64,000 nt of DNA from Schizosaccharomyces osmophilus (Eukaryota; Ascomycota; Schizosaccharomycetes; Schizosaccharomycetales; Schizosaccharomycetaceae): contig NC_079238.1 of the NCBI RefSeq assembly GCF_027921745.1, forward strand, positions 4,030,001 through 4,094,000, given 5' to 3'. Positions 52,510 to 61,041 of this stretch are shown here, one piece after another (position 1 is the first letter of the stretch; the number at the start of each line of letters is the position of its first letter). The notes beneath the pieces are model-generated. The model was not told where the DNA came from. It did not search any database and saw nothing but the letters and a program-made list of their open reading frames with translations. The position numbers were made by a program, and so were the translations under genes.

Positions 52510-53799
52510 ATGTTAGCCAGCTCTGATCATTCTCAGAAACACACGCAGTCGATTTACCAGAAAATTGTAGACACCTTTTGCAATGTTTTATTCTGTTGTG
52601 TATCCTGTGATAGCTGTGAATTAAGCTGCCAAGAGTGCAATTGTGAAGACCCATCAGTCGAAATTGCGTATGCCGATATTGACATACCAACAGAAACTCG
52701 CTTCCTGCTTCTGAACTCTCTTCCTTGGATTCCTAATATCTGTGAAGTGTTAAGACTAACCGAGTTTGAACTTCCGGATTGTTATGATATTCCAAACCCG
52801 TTTACGCAAGGTTCTCTAAGCAGTGTTTTTCATACGTTCAGTGGTACTTATCTAAAACATAGGTACGAATTGGATGAGCGTGGTTTTTCTATGCCAGACA
52901 AAATATATCACTTTGCACAATATAATAGGTGTGCTGAGGAAAATGTGAAACTGCTACTCAAAAGCCACCGTAGCTTATTTAATCATCTTTGTGAATATCT
53001 TCGTGCTGGCCCCGTTCCCATTTCGGTTTTGATTCACCATGTTATGTTATTTCAATTTTATCCTCCAGCAGTTCAGGAATGTCTTTGGATTGCTGTTGAG
53101 CATTATCTCTCAAATTATGACTACAATCATACCAAACTACTAAAACTTGCTTTACAAAATAGACTTGGCTGTATACGCATGTATCTTGTCAGCCCTAACG
53201 ATATCTACGCGCTTAAAGGAAAGAAGGATTGGGTTGCTGTTGCACGTCCCAATTTTTTGAACTATCTCCAGCTACAATTACCGTTATGCGAGAGCAGTCT
53301 TCCATACGAACTACATGGCTTTGAAACAATGCTGCATTCCGCGTCCTCCGAAGCTGACATTGCCTGGTTATCTATGATGCATTGTGTAGGAAACAACGGT
53401 CATGCTTTTCCCATTCATATGTATATGAACACAAAGGATGCCGTGTTTGAAGGAAATGTCCCAGAATCCGGCCTTTTTCTGTATGATACGGATGCAGTTT
53501 TATTTAAAAAAGATTCTTTTATTCGAGGGTTTTACGACTTTTGTAACCAATTACTCCTGGACATGTGCAAATGTCGGCAATACTACACAGAAAAAGACCT
53601 GGATGATTTTATCTCAATTCGACCGTTGCCCAGCTCAAATCCCAACACGCATCCTGACTCTATTTTCAATGAGTCTAACAGTAGTACTTTAAAACAAAGC
53701 AGGACGCATTTGACTTATTCAGATTCTACCAAGGACTCATCTGAGGATAATATCTCAAAATGTGAATCGTTAAGATATCCTGCTTCTCATAGTAGTTAA
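52510..53799 (+). CDS. UPF0300-like fission-yeast-specific protein
   Basis: A single-exon, 429-residue protein from the first ATG (52510). It is not a family with known function. Position (after the ABC1-kinase gene, before igo1) and general character fit the Schizosaccharomyces UPF0300 proteins, some of which are meiosis-induced; this link is from memory. There is a Cys cluster at residues about 25-45 (CCVSCDSCELSCQECNCED, nine Cys) that could bind metal. A well-folded, aromatic-rich middle (about 60-355) includes DIPNPFTQGSLSSVFHTFSG. The Ser/Thr-rich tail looks disordered. No signal peptide or membrane helix is evident. Confidence 0.7.
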   Translation: MLASSDHSQKHTQSIYQKIVDTFCNVLFCCVSCDSCELSCQECNCEDPSVEIAYADIDIPTETRFLLLNSLPWIPNICEVLRLTEFELPDCYDIPNPFTQGSLSSVFHTFSGTYLKHRYELDERGFSMPDKIYHFAQYNRCAEENVKLLLKSHRSLFNHLCEYLRAGPVPISVLIHHVMLFQFYPPAVQECLWIAVEHYLSNYDYNHTKLLKLALQNRLGCIRMYLVSPNDIYALKGKKDWVAVARPNFLNYLQLQLPLCESSLPYELHGFETMLHSASSEADIAWLSMMHCVGNNGHAFPIHMYMNTKDAVFEGNVPESGLFLYDTDAVLFKKDSFIRGFYDFCNQLLLDMCKCRQYYTEKDLDDFISIRPLPSSNPNTHPDSIFNESNSSTLKQSRTHLTYSDSTKDSSEDNISKCESLRYPASHSS

Positions 53800-54185
53800 A
53801 CTTTTTCATATATAAAACGTGTGTACAACACTTTCTATATGAAATCAATATTAGTACTACAAAATGAATAAAACATCAAAGTAATACGCTAATATGTGAA
53901 TACTGAAAACCTATGAAATAGAGCTAAAAGCATGTTTACTGTTAATTAGAGTTGTTTAAGCAACCGTCTAGCTTTGGAGAAGGTAACTAAAAGAAAAGAA
54001 AATACAAAAGCAATGCTTGATTTGTATTTTTCATATATATGATTTTTAACTCATGCTGTCATAAATAATAATAAGCACTATAAAATTTGATATCATCCTA
54101 GCAAGGATATATTATAATCACAGTTTGTTCGGCCCGATGACATTGAACTCATTATTGTTGGCAACAACCAAATAGCTTTGAAGGT
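53800..54185. other. igo1 upstream region
   Basis: 385 AT-rich bases with the 3' flank of the UPF0300-like gene and the igo1 promoter. Nothing else was recognised. Confidence 0.4.
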
Positions 54186-54701
54186 ATGACATCGGGTAAT
54201 CCAGAGAAAACGGTGGACATAACGGTATGAAAAGCATTTTACAGAACAATAGAATTGACTAGGTAATTTTAGAAGCTCAGCCCTGAGGAACAAAAGCTGT
54301 TCCGGCTTTATGGAAGACTTCCGCAGCGTAAAGACCTTTTAGTTCAGAAATTACAGGTAAGTATGAATAATCGAGAAAAGACGCGTATTTCGAACAGATA
54401 TTAATCTGAAAAACGATAGCAAGGAAGAAAGTATTTCGATTCTGGCGATTATGCATTAAATAAAGCTGGCAAGGCATCCGATGCCGGCATAACCTGTATT
54501 GGAAAAGAAATACCTTCTCCAGAAACAATTCCTCATAGGATTGCGGTTACTGGCTCTCCGTCGAAAGAACCATCAATTCACGTCAAGCGTCCAACGGATT
54601 CGGCACCAAGTGAAGTCAGTAGTCGAAGAGAGTCAATAGTCCGACACTTCGACGATGACAATGATGATAATCTAACTCACGAGAATAAGAGTTCTGAATA
54701 G
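54186..54701 (+). CDS. igo1: Endosulfine Igo1 (PP2A-B55 inhibitor)
   Basis: Three exons, 54186-54224, 54273-54356 and 54420-54701, give 134 residues. The endosulfine/ARPP19 core is unmistakable: KLSPEEQKLFRLYGRLPQRKD then KYFDSGDYALNKAG. FDSGDY is the Greatwall (Ppk18) target; its Ser is residue 49 in this model. Phosphorylated Igo1 inhibits PP2A-Pab1 and links TORC1/nutrient state to cell size, quiescence and mating. The 13-residue first exon (MTSGNPEKTVDIT) is joined by a GTATGA donor. The C-terminal half is hydrophilic and disordered. In S. pombe the gene is also called mug134. Confidence 0.92.
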
Positions 54702-55433
54702 GAACGCTATTTTAACGTTACGTATAGCCATTTACATGTGCTACTTCATGATGAATATTCGCGATTATTAATCATAAAGGCTCAAGGACTTATCTGCCAT
54801 TATTCTTCTTTCTTATTTCATGTTTTATATTCTGACAGATGGTGTCACTAAGCAAATACTGTATAATAGTTTTGTTCATTTGTGATTTGTATTAACATGT
54901 ACACCTGCCGTGCTTACCTATTACTAGATGGTTTATTCTAGTTCCTCCCCTTTTACTACTTATTTCGTTACTTTTTTTTTCGGTCAGGTACTTTTGGCTT
55001 GTTCATTGTGAATTTCTTTTCTTAAAATTATATATGTTTAGTTAAATTGGTTATGTGAATACTTCAAACTGGAATGGCATGTGAGTATAATGACGGGACT
55101 GTAGATATAGTGGCTGTATGACTATATCTTGTCGTGAGACTTTGTTCTTATGTTACACAATAGGAATTTGTCTTTGTGTAAAGTAAAACCATTATCTTGA
55201 TATTTTTGAAATGTTTATATAGAATGAAAATAAATACTTCATGGTGATAATGCAGATAATTTAGGTACCATATCGGTCGTAGAGAAGTAAGCTATTCATA
55301 GTCATAATAAGCGTATACGCACTTGCACAAAAAAAGTATACCTTTTTCGTTTAGTTCTTTTTGCTTGGGTGTTGTTAAATATATGGAGTTGGTTCCTTGC
55401 CCGTAAATCTCAGGTCTTCCTTTCCAACGACAT
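54702..55433. other. igo1 / PP2C convergent spacer
   Basis: 730 AT-rich bases between convergent genes. An ATGATGA (about 54752) and a CTGA (about 54835) pair could mimic a C/D snoRNA, but without a closing stem or rRNA match. No gene called. Confidence 0.4.
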
Positions 55434-56825
55434 TCAAGCCGCTTCATTTTCTTCAAAGAACACCACCGTTACTGTAAGATCGTCTCTATACCTTCTGGAG
55501 AGAGGATAGGTCAAAGTAAGAAGAGCTGAAATTGTTTCATCTTTTCCACCTAACGCGTTGCGGACAAGATGGGTAGCAGCATTTTCATCCACAACTGGTG
55601 ATGCTTTATGGAACCAATTGAATAGGTTCAACGTACTTGACGAAAAGTTCTCAGAGGCAGGCTTTTTTCCAAAGTCTGAATTCATCCATTGGCCGACTAG
55701 CTCGACTGCTCGTTCACTAGACATTGTGTCCCATAGACCATCCGAAGCCATAATAAGGAATTTATGTTTCTTAGAATCGACCCTAACTGTTTCCACCTCA
55801 GGAACAGCTGTTACGTATGGAGGGGATTTTACGGGAATGGGGACAGCTGAAAAGTACTCTTTATGCAAACGTTCACTGACTTGTCGAGACCATTTAAATC
55901 TAGCATCACCAAACTGAAACGTTAGTAAAAATCAATATATGCATGCTCATGCAAAGCAACTTACTGCTCGGGAAGGCATTAAACGCCCAAGTATACGGTT
56001 GTTGCGTAGAACAGTTTCACCAGGATGTTCGACTTCCAAACGCGCAGCTTCGTCTGGATTTGCACCTGTTTGGTCGCGGCTTAATGGAACAGCATTCCAG
56101 CTTCCAGAGGAAGTTTGTTCACCCAATACAGCTCGCGAGTCGCCGGTGCAAGCAACTTGCAGAGTCTTTGACTTTGCAGAATATGCAGTTAAAAGAGCAC
56201 AAGAACCGGAAACTGCTGGTAGCAATAAACGAGCCGCATTTTGTACAGATTTTGGATTTTTGAATACAGTTGAAATGTTTTCATGTACAATATGATTATC
56301 CAAATTCTCAAACGCATTGCACAAAGATCGCTCGTAGCTTAAAGCAGAAGGACATGCATTATTCTTCATCGCTGTCATTGCTGTTTTCCTTAGTTCATCG
56401 ACTACTGCTGGGACTAGATGCTGACGCAAGTACAGAGAAGTATTCCAGCCAGAGTGACCATCAAAAACACCCCAGAAGTACCAATTCCCATCGTCAATCT
56501 CCTTCGAAACCGACTCCACGTGGTCGTCCTCACAAGGATCGTTACTTGCTAATTGATTAAAGTCATATCTGGCGATACCATCTCGATTTACAAAAACGGT
56601 CTTTTCATATTCCCGCAAACGACTGTTAATACTTTCAGGGTCCTTAGGTGGTAATCGAACCTTTGACGGATTTGAATAAGTTGTATTCGGTGGATCTAAT
56701 TGAACAGCATTTTGTTCACGTAGATGATATGCGGCATATCCTATTGAAGAAACAATGGCAGTAGTAATGGAGACTTGCTTGAGATAACTAATGCCCCTAG
56801 CCGACTTTGAGGTGAAATATCCCAT
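55434..56825 (-). CDS. Mitochondrial PP2C-family phosphatase (PDP-like)
   Basis: Exons 56825-55965 and 55913-55434 give 446 residues. The N-terminus has a basic start and a membrane-type segment (about residues 17-33), suggesting mitochondrial inner-membrane targeting. PP2C motifs are FWGVFDGHSGWNTS (metal-binding DGH), VSGSCALLTAY, ACTGDSRAVLG, PSRAFGDARFKW (created by the splice), MASDGLWDTM and the C-terminal RRYRDDLTVTVVFF. The long insert between the last two motifs and the PSRAFGD form are typical for pyruvate dehydrogenase phosphatase-type enzymes. The substrate is inferred, not shown. Confidence 0.92.
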
Positions 56826-56870
56826 TTTAAAACGAAAATAATTCCTTAGTTCAAGTTGTTAAAAGGCTGT

Positions 56871-57062
56871 CTAACTAGCCATATCAGTCAACAATGGATT
56901 GAGATATTTTACGAGGTTTACAAAGGAACACAGTAGTAAACAAAGAGTAAATACGGCTTCATGAAGCATGAAGGACTGACTTGTCTTCTGACAAAGTGAA
57001 TGAAAGAAACGGAGTGCTTCTATGACTCTAATCAACGGTTTCGATCGGTCTTCGGCATACAT
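56871..57062 (-). CDS. Possible small regulatory subunit of serine palmitoyltransferase (Tsc3/ssSPT-like)
   Basis: A 63-residue ORF from ATG 57062. It has an amphipathic N-terminal part (LIRVIEALRFFHSLCQK), then a single membrane helix in FMLHEAVFTLCLLLCSFVNLVKYL and a short tail. The pattern of a Glu just before the helix (LHEAVF) and a Tyr-Leu exit (VKYLNPLL) resembles ssSPT/Tsc3 proteins, which stimulate the first enzyme of sphingolipid synthesis at the ER. The match is by pattern only. The gene sits between the PP2C and alg13 genes, all on the minus strand. It could also be an unrelated small membrane protein. Confidence 0.5.
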   Translation of the reverse strand: MYAEDRSKPLIRVIEALRFFHSLCQKTSQSFMLHEAVFTLCLLLCSFVNLVKYLNPLLTDMAS

Positions 57063-57262
57063 TATTTGGGAATTGAGATCTTTGTGGATGTTTAGTCTTT
57101 GTAGTGAACGTGAAAGCACAGAGCAAAAGTATACAGGATCAAAGAGAGTACTATTTATATTGTAAAATATAATGCAAATCAGTTCTGTGGTATCTAACAG
57201 AGGAATTGGATTTGGAGCACAAACATAGAAACGAAAATAATCAGGATTTCACTATTATAGTC

Positions 57263-57754
57263 TTAGTTAATTAAAACATCACTAAGTACATTTCGGAAAG
57301 CAGAATATTCAGGCTCAGGAAATGGCTTTAGCTTTGTACTGAATAAGGCCTCAACTCCCTGAGCAAGATCTCTATAAGAACATGTTATCAGATAATCCAA
57401 AGAAGCCAGCTTATTTGCAAGCTCAAGCTGATGATTATCCATCAAAGATTCATTTGGTACAACGATGAGAGGCTTCTGAGCGCGCAAGCATTGAAGAATA
57501 CTACCTGCACCGGCATGAGAAATAACAATCGAAGACGAGTCAATGTATGATCCAATTTCGGGTGCATAGTCGAATCCGGATATGGAAATTCCTTTAATAG
57601 GTTTTGGAGTTCCAAAAGCCTCTTTACCGTTTCCAAATTGAACAATTAATTGAGTGATTCCATGCTGTAAGAGCTGGTACTGTGTCTCAGCATGTAAGAC
57701 GCTAGAAACAAGTTCATCAAATCTTGTAGAACCGACGGTAACAAACGCCTTCAT
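57263..57754 (-). CDS. alg13: UDP-GlcNAc transferase catalytic subunit Alg13
   Basis: A single-exon, 163-residue Alg13. It is the cytosolic catalytic half that pairs with membrane-bound Alg14 to add the second GlcNAc in dolichol-linked oligosaccharide synthesis. The N-terminus [16 protein letters not shown] and the UDP-sugar-binding C-terminal motif [35 protein letters not shown] are both diagnostic. Length is near that recalled for S. pombe (162). Alg13 proteins are half-length relatives of bacterial MurG. Confidence 0.95.
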   Translation of the reverse strand: MKAFVTVGSTRFDELVSSVLHAETQYQLLQHGITQLIVQFGNGKEAFGTPKPIKGISISGFDYAPEIGSYIDSSSIVISHAGAGSILQCLRAQKPLIVVPNESLMDNHQLELANKLASLDYLITCSYRDLAQGVEALFSTKLKPFPEPEYSAFRNVLSDVLIN

Positions 57755-59074
57755 TTTTCGTTTCTCATCAACGACAAACCTATCGAACGTTGTACAGTTA
57801 GTAAGACTTGTCGGCTTTTTAGGGTAAGGAACAAATGATGAAAGAAGGAAAAAACGAACTGTAGCACAATGAATATTCTTGGAAGAAGAAAAAAGTTTTA
57901 TCTACATATGGATGTGTGTTGTGTCCGTTCCTTTTTTTTTTTTATGTGGTGAAATGATATTATAATTCTGTTGTTGAGTGAACTGTTCCCAAATCGGCAA
58001 TATTTTAATAAAAGCTCGAAAGATCGAATGAAGAATGGTACATCTATTGATCAGTCCGTTAGAAAAGACTTGCTGTTGACGGTGACTCTCAAGAATGTGA
58101 GCAATTTTAAAAATGCAATTCATGCCTAGCTCTACAGCTACGCTAATTATGGAACCACATATACTCTCTAGCTATCACTAATAATCAGCAAGACAGGCTA
58201 CTTTTTGTTCACAGGTTGGAGACCTTATGAAGACACTTCATTGACGTTTTCGTTTTCGACCAATTTCAGAAAAGGCGAGTGTTGAAATCGATTGAACAAA
58301 AACAGAAAGAATAAAATTGCTTTTCGAAAGTTTCCATGGTCCCCTTCTCTCATTCCTACTTGGCCTGAATCTGTATATGCATATGTAGTGCTTTTCTTGA
58401 AACTCTGAGTCTGAAAAGAACACATAATAAAGTCATAAAATCATTCACTCGAATGCTTCTCGTATAAGGATTTATTGGACGTTCACAGCATTCTTTCGTG
58501 AACTCTTGTCGCATAGTTTGCCTCAATGATGAGCAAAGTGAAATGATAACTTGACTGCGGTTTTCTCCCAGTCGAGCAACAGAATGTTTTACAAAATCAA
58601 CGAAGGTTTTTATTTTACCAAAGTTATCGAATGCGATACCCAGCGACTGCAAATACAAGCAAGAAGTAAATCTTCCATACTGTGTATTTAAGTGAGCGGT
58701 TCCTCGTCCTTGTAGCTGATATTTTTAGAGAAAGCGCAAGGTTCTCAATTCTATGAATTGAAAAGGCTTGACTGTTTAGAGAACACTTCGGTAGCAAAGG
58801 CGAATATTACATATCGAAATATCCATCGGGTTTTTAATTAAACAAAAAAAAAAAAAAAAAAGTTGAATGTATGCTAGCACACTTCTTTCTCACTTGTCAA
58901 TTAGTAAAGAACATCAAAAGTCCGTAGAAATTGCTGTTTATCATGACTACATCTCTTGCGGCTAAGTGTATTACCTTGCACCGAAGTAAAAAATTCTAAC
59001 CATAACCAACATATCAAAGCCGGTGTGAATTGCACTGCATAGAATAAAAGAGACAAAAGAGGAAGATAAAGGCC
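57755..59074. other. alg13 / aminotransferase divergent region with a possible unannotated spliced gene
   Basis: 1.3 kb. On the minus strand there is a run of coding-like sequence at about 58660-58225: a frame containing IKTFVDFVKHSVARLGENRS, a possible 38-nt intron (GTGAAT...TTTTCAG), then TQSFKKSTTYAYTDSGQVG to a stop at 58225. No start is certain (an ATG at 58678 is in another frame). A separate 73-codon minus frame lies at 58123-57902. There is a 20-bp A-run at 58843-58862. No known family was recognised. Confidence 0.35.
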
Positions 59075-60487
59075 ATGTCGGTTCAACCTAAAGATCTATC
59101 TCATCACCTTTCGGTGGAATCCGCTTCTCGTAAACCTTCTCCTTTAAAGGCAATTGCAGGCGCCGTGAGCAAGAAGGGAATCAATGTGATTTCTTTAGCC
59201 GGAGGACTTCCTAATCCTCAATACTTCCCCTTCCGTGAAATGGGTGCAGAAATCCCATCCATCGGTTCTTGGGTTCGTGGTGCTGAGAATGAAGGCAAGT
59301 TATCCAATGTCTCTGTTTCCATGGATTCTGAGAATCAAGATGACTTACCCCTTTCTGTCGCTTTGCAGTACGGAAAAGGTGCTGGTTGTGCTCCATTGTC
59401 AAAATTTTTGAAGGAACATACTCAATTGATTCACTCTCCTCCTTATAAGGACTGGGACATTTTGCTTACTACTGGTAATACCCAAGCTTTGGACATGTGT
59501 TTGCGTATGTTATTGAACAGAGGAGACAGTATCCTTGTGGAGAAATACACCTTTCCCTCCGCTCTTCAAGCTATGCGTCCCATGGACTTGAACATTGTCT
59601 CAGTTGACATGGACCAGAATGGCATGTTGCCCGAATCCTTGGAACAGATTCTAATTAATTGGAAAGATGGAAACAAGCCTCGCGTCTTGTATACCATTCC
59701 TAGCGGACAAAACCCCACTGGTAGTACCTTGTCTGTGGAACGTAAGGAGAAAATCTACGCCCTTGCTCAACAACATGACTTTATCATTATTGAGGACGAA
59801 CCGTACTATTATCTTCAAATGGATGAATACCAACATAAACCTGAAGCCGTTGATCCCAAGTTCACTAATGAAGAGTTCGTTAAGAATTTAATTACCTCTT
59901 TCTTGCACTTCGATGTCGATGGCCGTGTCATTCGCATGGACTCTCTTTCAAAGGTTGTTGCTCCTGGTTCTCGTGTTGGTTGGGTCACTGCTCAACCTAT
60001 GTTCATTGAGCGTAGTCTCCGCTATACCGAAACTGCTTCTCAAAACGCTTCTGGTATCTCTCAGGCCCTTTTGCAAGCCTTGTTCCAAACCTGGGGACAT
60101 GATGGATACCTCGCATGGCTAAAGAACATTCGTTTTTCTTATACAGAACGTCGTAATGCTTTACTTTATGCTATGGAGAAGCACCTTCCCAAGTCTATTT
60201 GTTCTTACATTGCCCCTGAAGCCGGCATGTTCATTTGGTTTGAGGTGGACAAGTCAGCATATAAGTTTGCCGATCAAGGCAAAAGCATTGCTGAAATTGA
60301 ATCAGAGATACATGATGAAGCTATTCAAGATGGTGCCAATGTTGCTTGCGGCAATTGGTTCGTTGTTGATTCTTCAATTAACGACAAGATCTTTTTCCGT
60401 GTTACTTTTGCTTACGCTGAACTTTCTGAGTTTGAAATTGCTATAGAACGTTTTGCTAATGTTTTGAAGAAGTTCTTCAATTTTTAA
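59075..60487 (+). CDS. Aromatic-type aminotransferase (class I/II, PLP)
   Basis: A single-exon, 470-residue fold-type I aminotransferase of the Aro8/kynurenine-aminotransferase group. Visible motifs are NVISLAGGLPNPQYFPF at the N-terminus, LLTTGNTQALDMC, TIPSGQNPTGSTLS (substrate/PLP Asn), EDEPYYYLQ (PLP Asp/Tyr), the Schiff-base Lys in MDSLSKVVAPGSRVGWV and the C-terminal carboxylate-binding Arg in FFRVTFAY. It probably transaminates phenylalanine, tyrosine, tryptophan and/or 2-aminoadipate. No targeting signal is apparent. Codon usage is highly biased. Confidence 0.93.
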   Translation: MSVQPKDLSHHLSVESASRKPSPLKAIAGAVSKKGINVISLAGGLPNPQYFPFREMGAEIPSIGSWVRGAENEGKLSNVSVSMDSENQDDLPLSVALQYGKGAGCAPLSKFLKEHTQLIHSPPYKDWDILLTTGNTQALDMCLRMLLNRGDSILVEKYTFPSALQAMRPMDLNIVSVDMDQNGMLPESLEQILINWKDGNKPRVLYTIPSGQNPTGSTLSVERKEKIYALAQQHDFIIIEDEPYYYLQMDEYQHKPEAVDPKFTNEEFVKNLITSFLHFDVDGRVIRMDSLSKVVAPGSRVGWVTAQPMFIERSLRYTETASQNASGISQALLQALFQTWGHDGYLAWLKNIRFSYTERRNALLYAMEKHLPKSICSYIAPEAGMFIWFEVDKSAYKFADQGKSIAEIESEIHDEAIQDGANVACGNWFVVDSSINDKIFFRVTFAYAELSEFEIAIERFANVLKKFFNF

Positions 60488-61041
60488 ATGTTAGTGGCAA
60501 CTGCTGCACTCTTTACTGAAAGCGATAATCCACTATGATTATGGTATTTCACCACTTTTGTTTTCTTTTTGTGTTCATATGAAACTACACTCTTTAACCC
60601 AAATTAATAAATCATCTTTTATGATCTTGAATACATGTAATTTGTAAACTCTTTACCTACTACACCTTGTACTCTATTTGGAATTATATATTAACGATTG
60701 TTCATGTACAATGTTTAAAACTAGTATAAAAATTCATATTCATCTCATAAGAAGGAAACTATTTTATTGTTAAAAAACGCATTACCTAATTCGAGTGATG
60801 ATTGTTCGTAAACAAACGGCATATATGCAACGAAGTAATTAGAGATATTCGATTGGTACAGAATTTATCAAAAGTAATGAAAGTAAATTCACATCTCCTA
60901 AATTCAGGGTATAAGTACATTATGTAGCTTTACAGGGTATAATTTCCACCAACAGCTTCCAATCCGTATGACAAACAAATGGATGAAGCCTGGACGAAAT
61001 AAATACACAAACATTATCCTCAGAGTTCATAAGCTTAATTC
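60488..61041. other. Convergent 3' flanks
   Basis: 550 bases between the convergent aminotransferase and cut6 genes. AT-rich, with a GTAAACAAAC forkhead-like string at 60811-60820. No gene recognised. Confidence 0.45.

Noticed and set aside
54745-54840. C/D snoRNA look-alike (ATGATGA ... CTGA)
   Set aside because: It has no closing stem and I could find no rRNA complementarity upstream of the CTGA.
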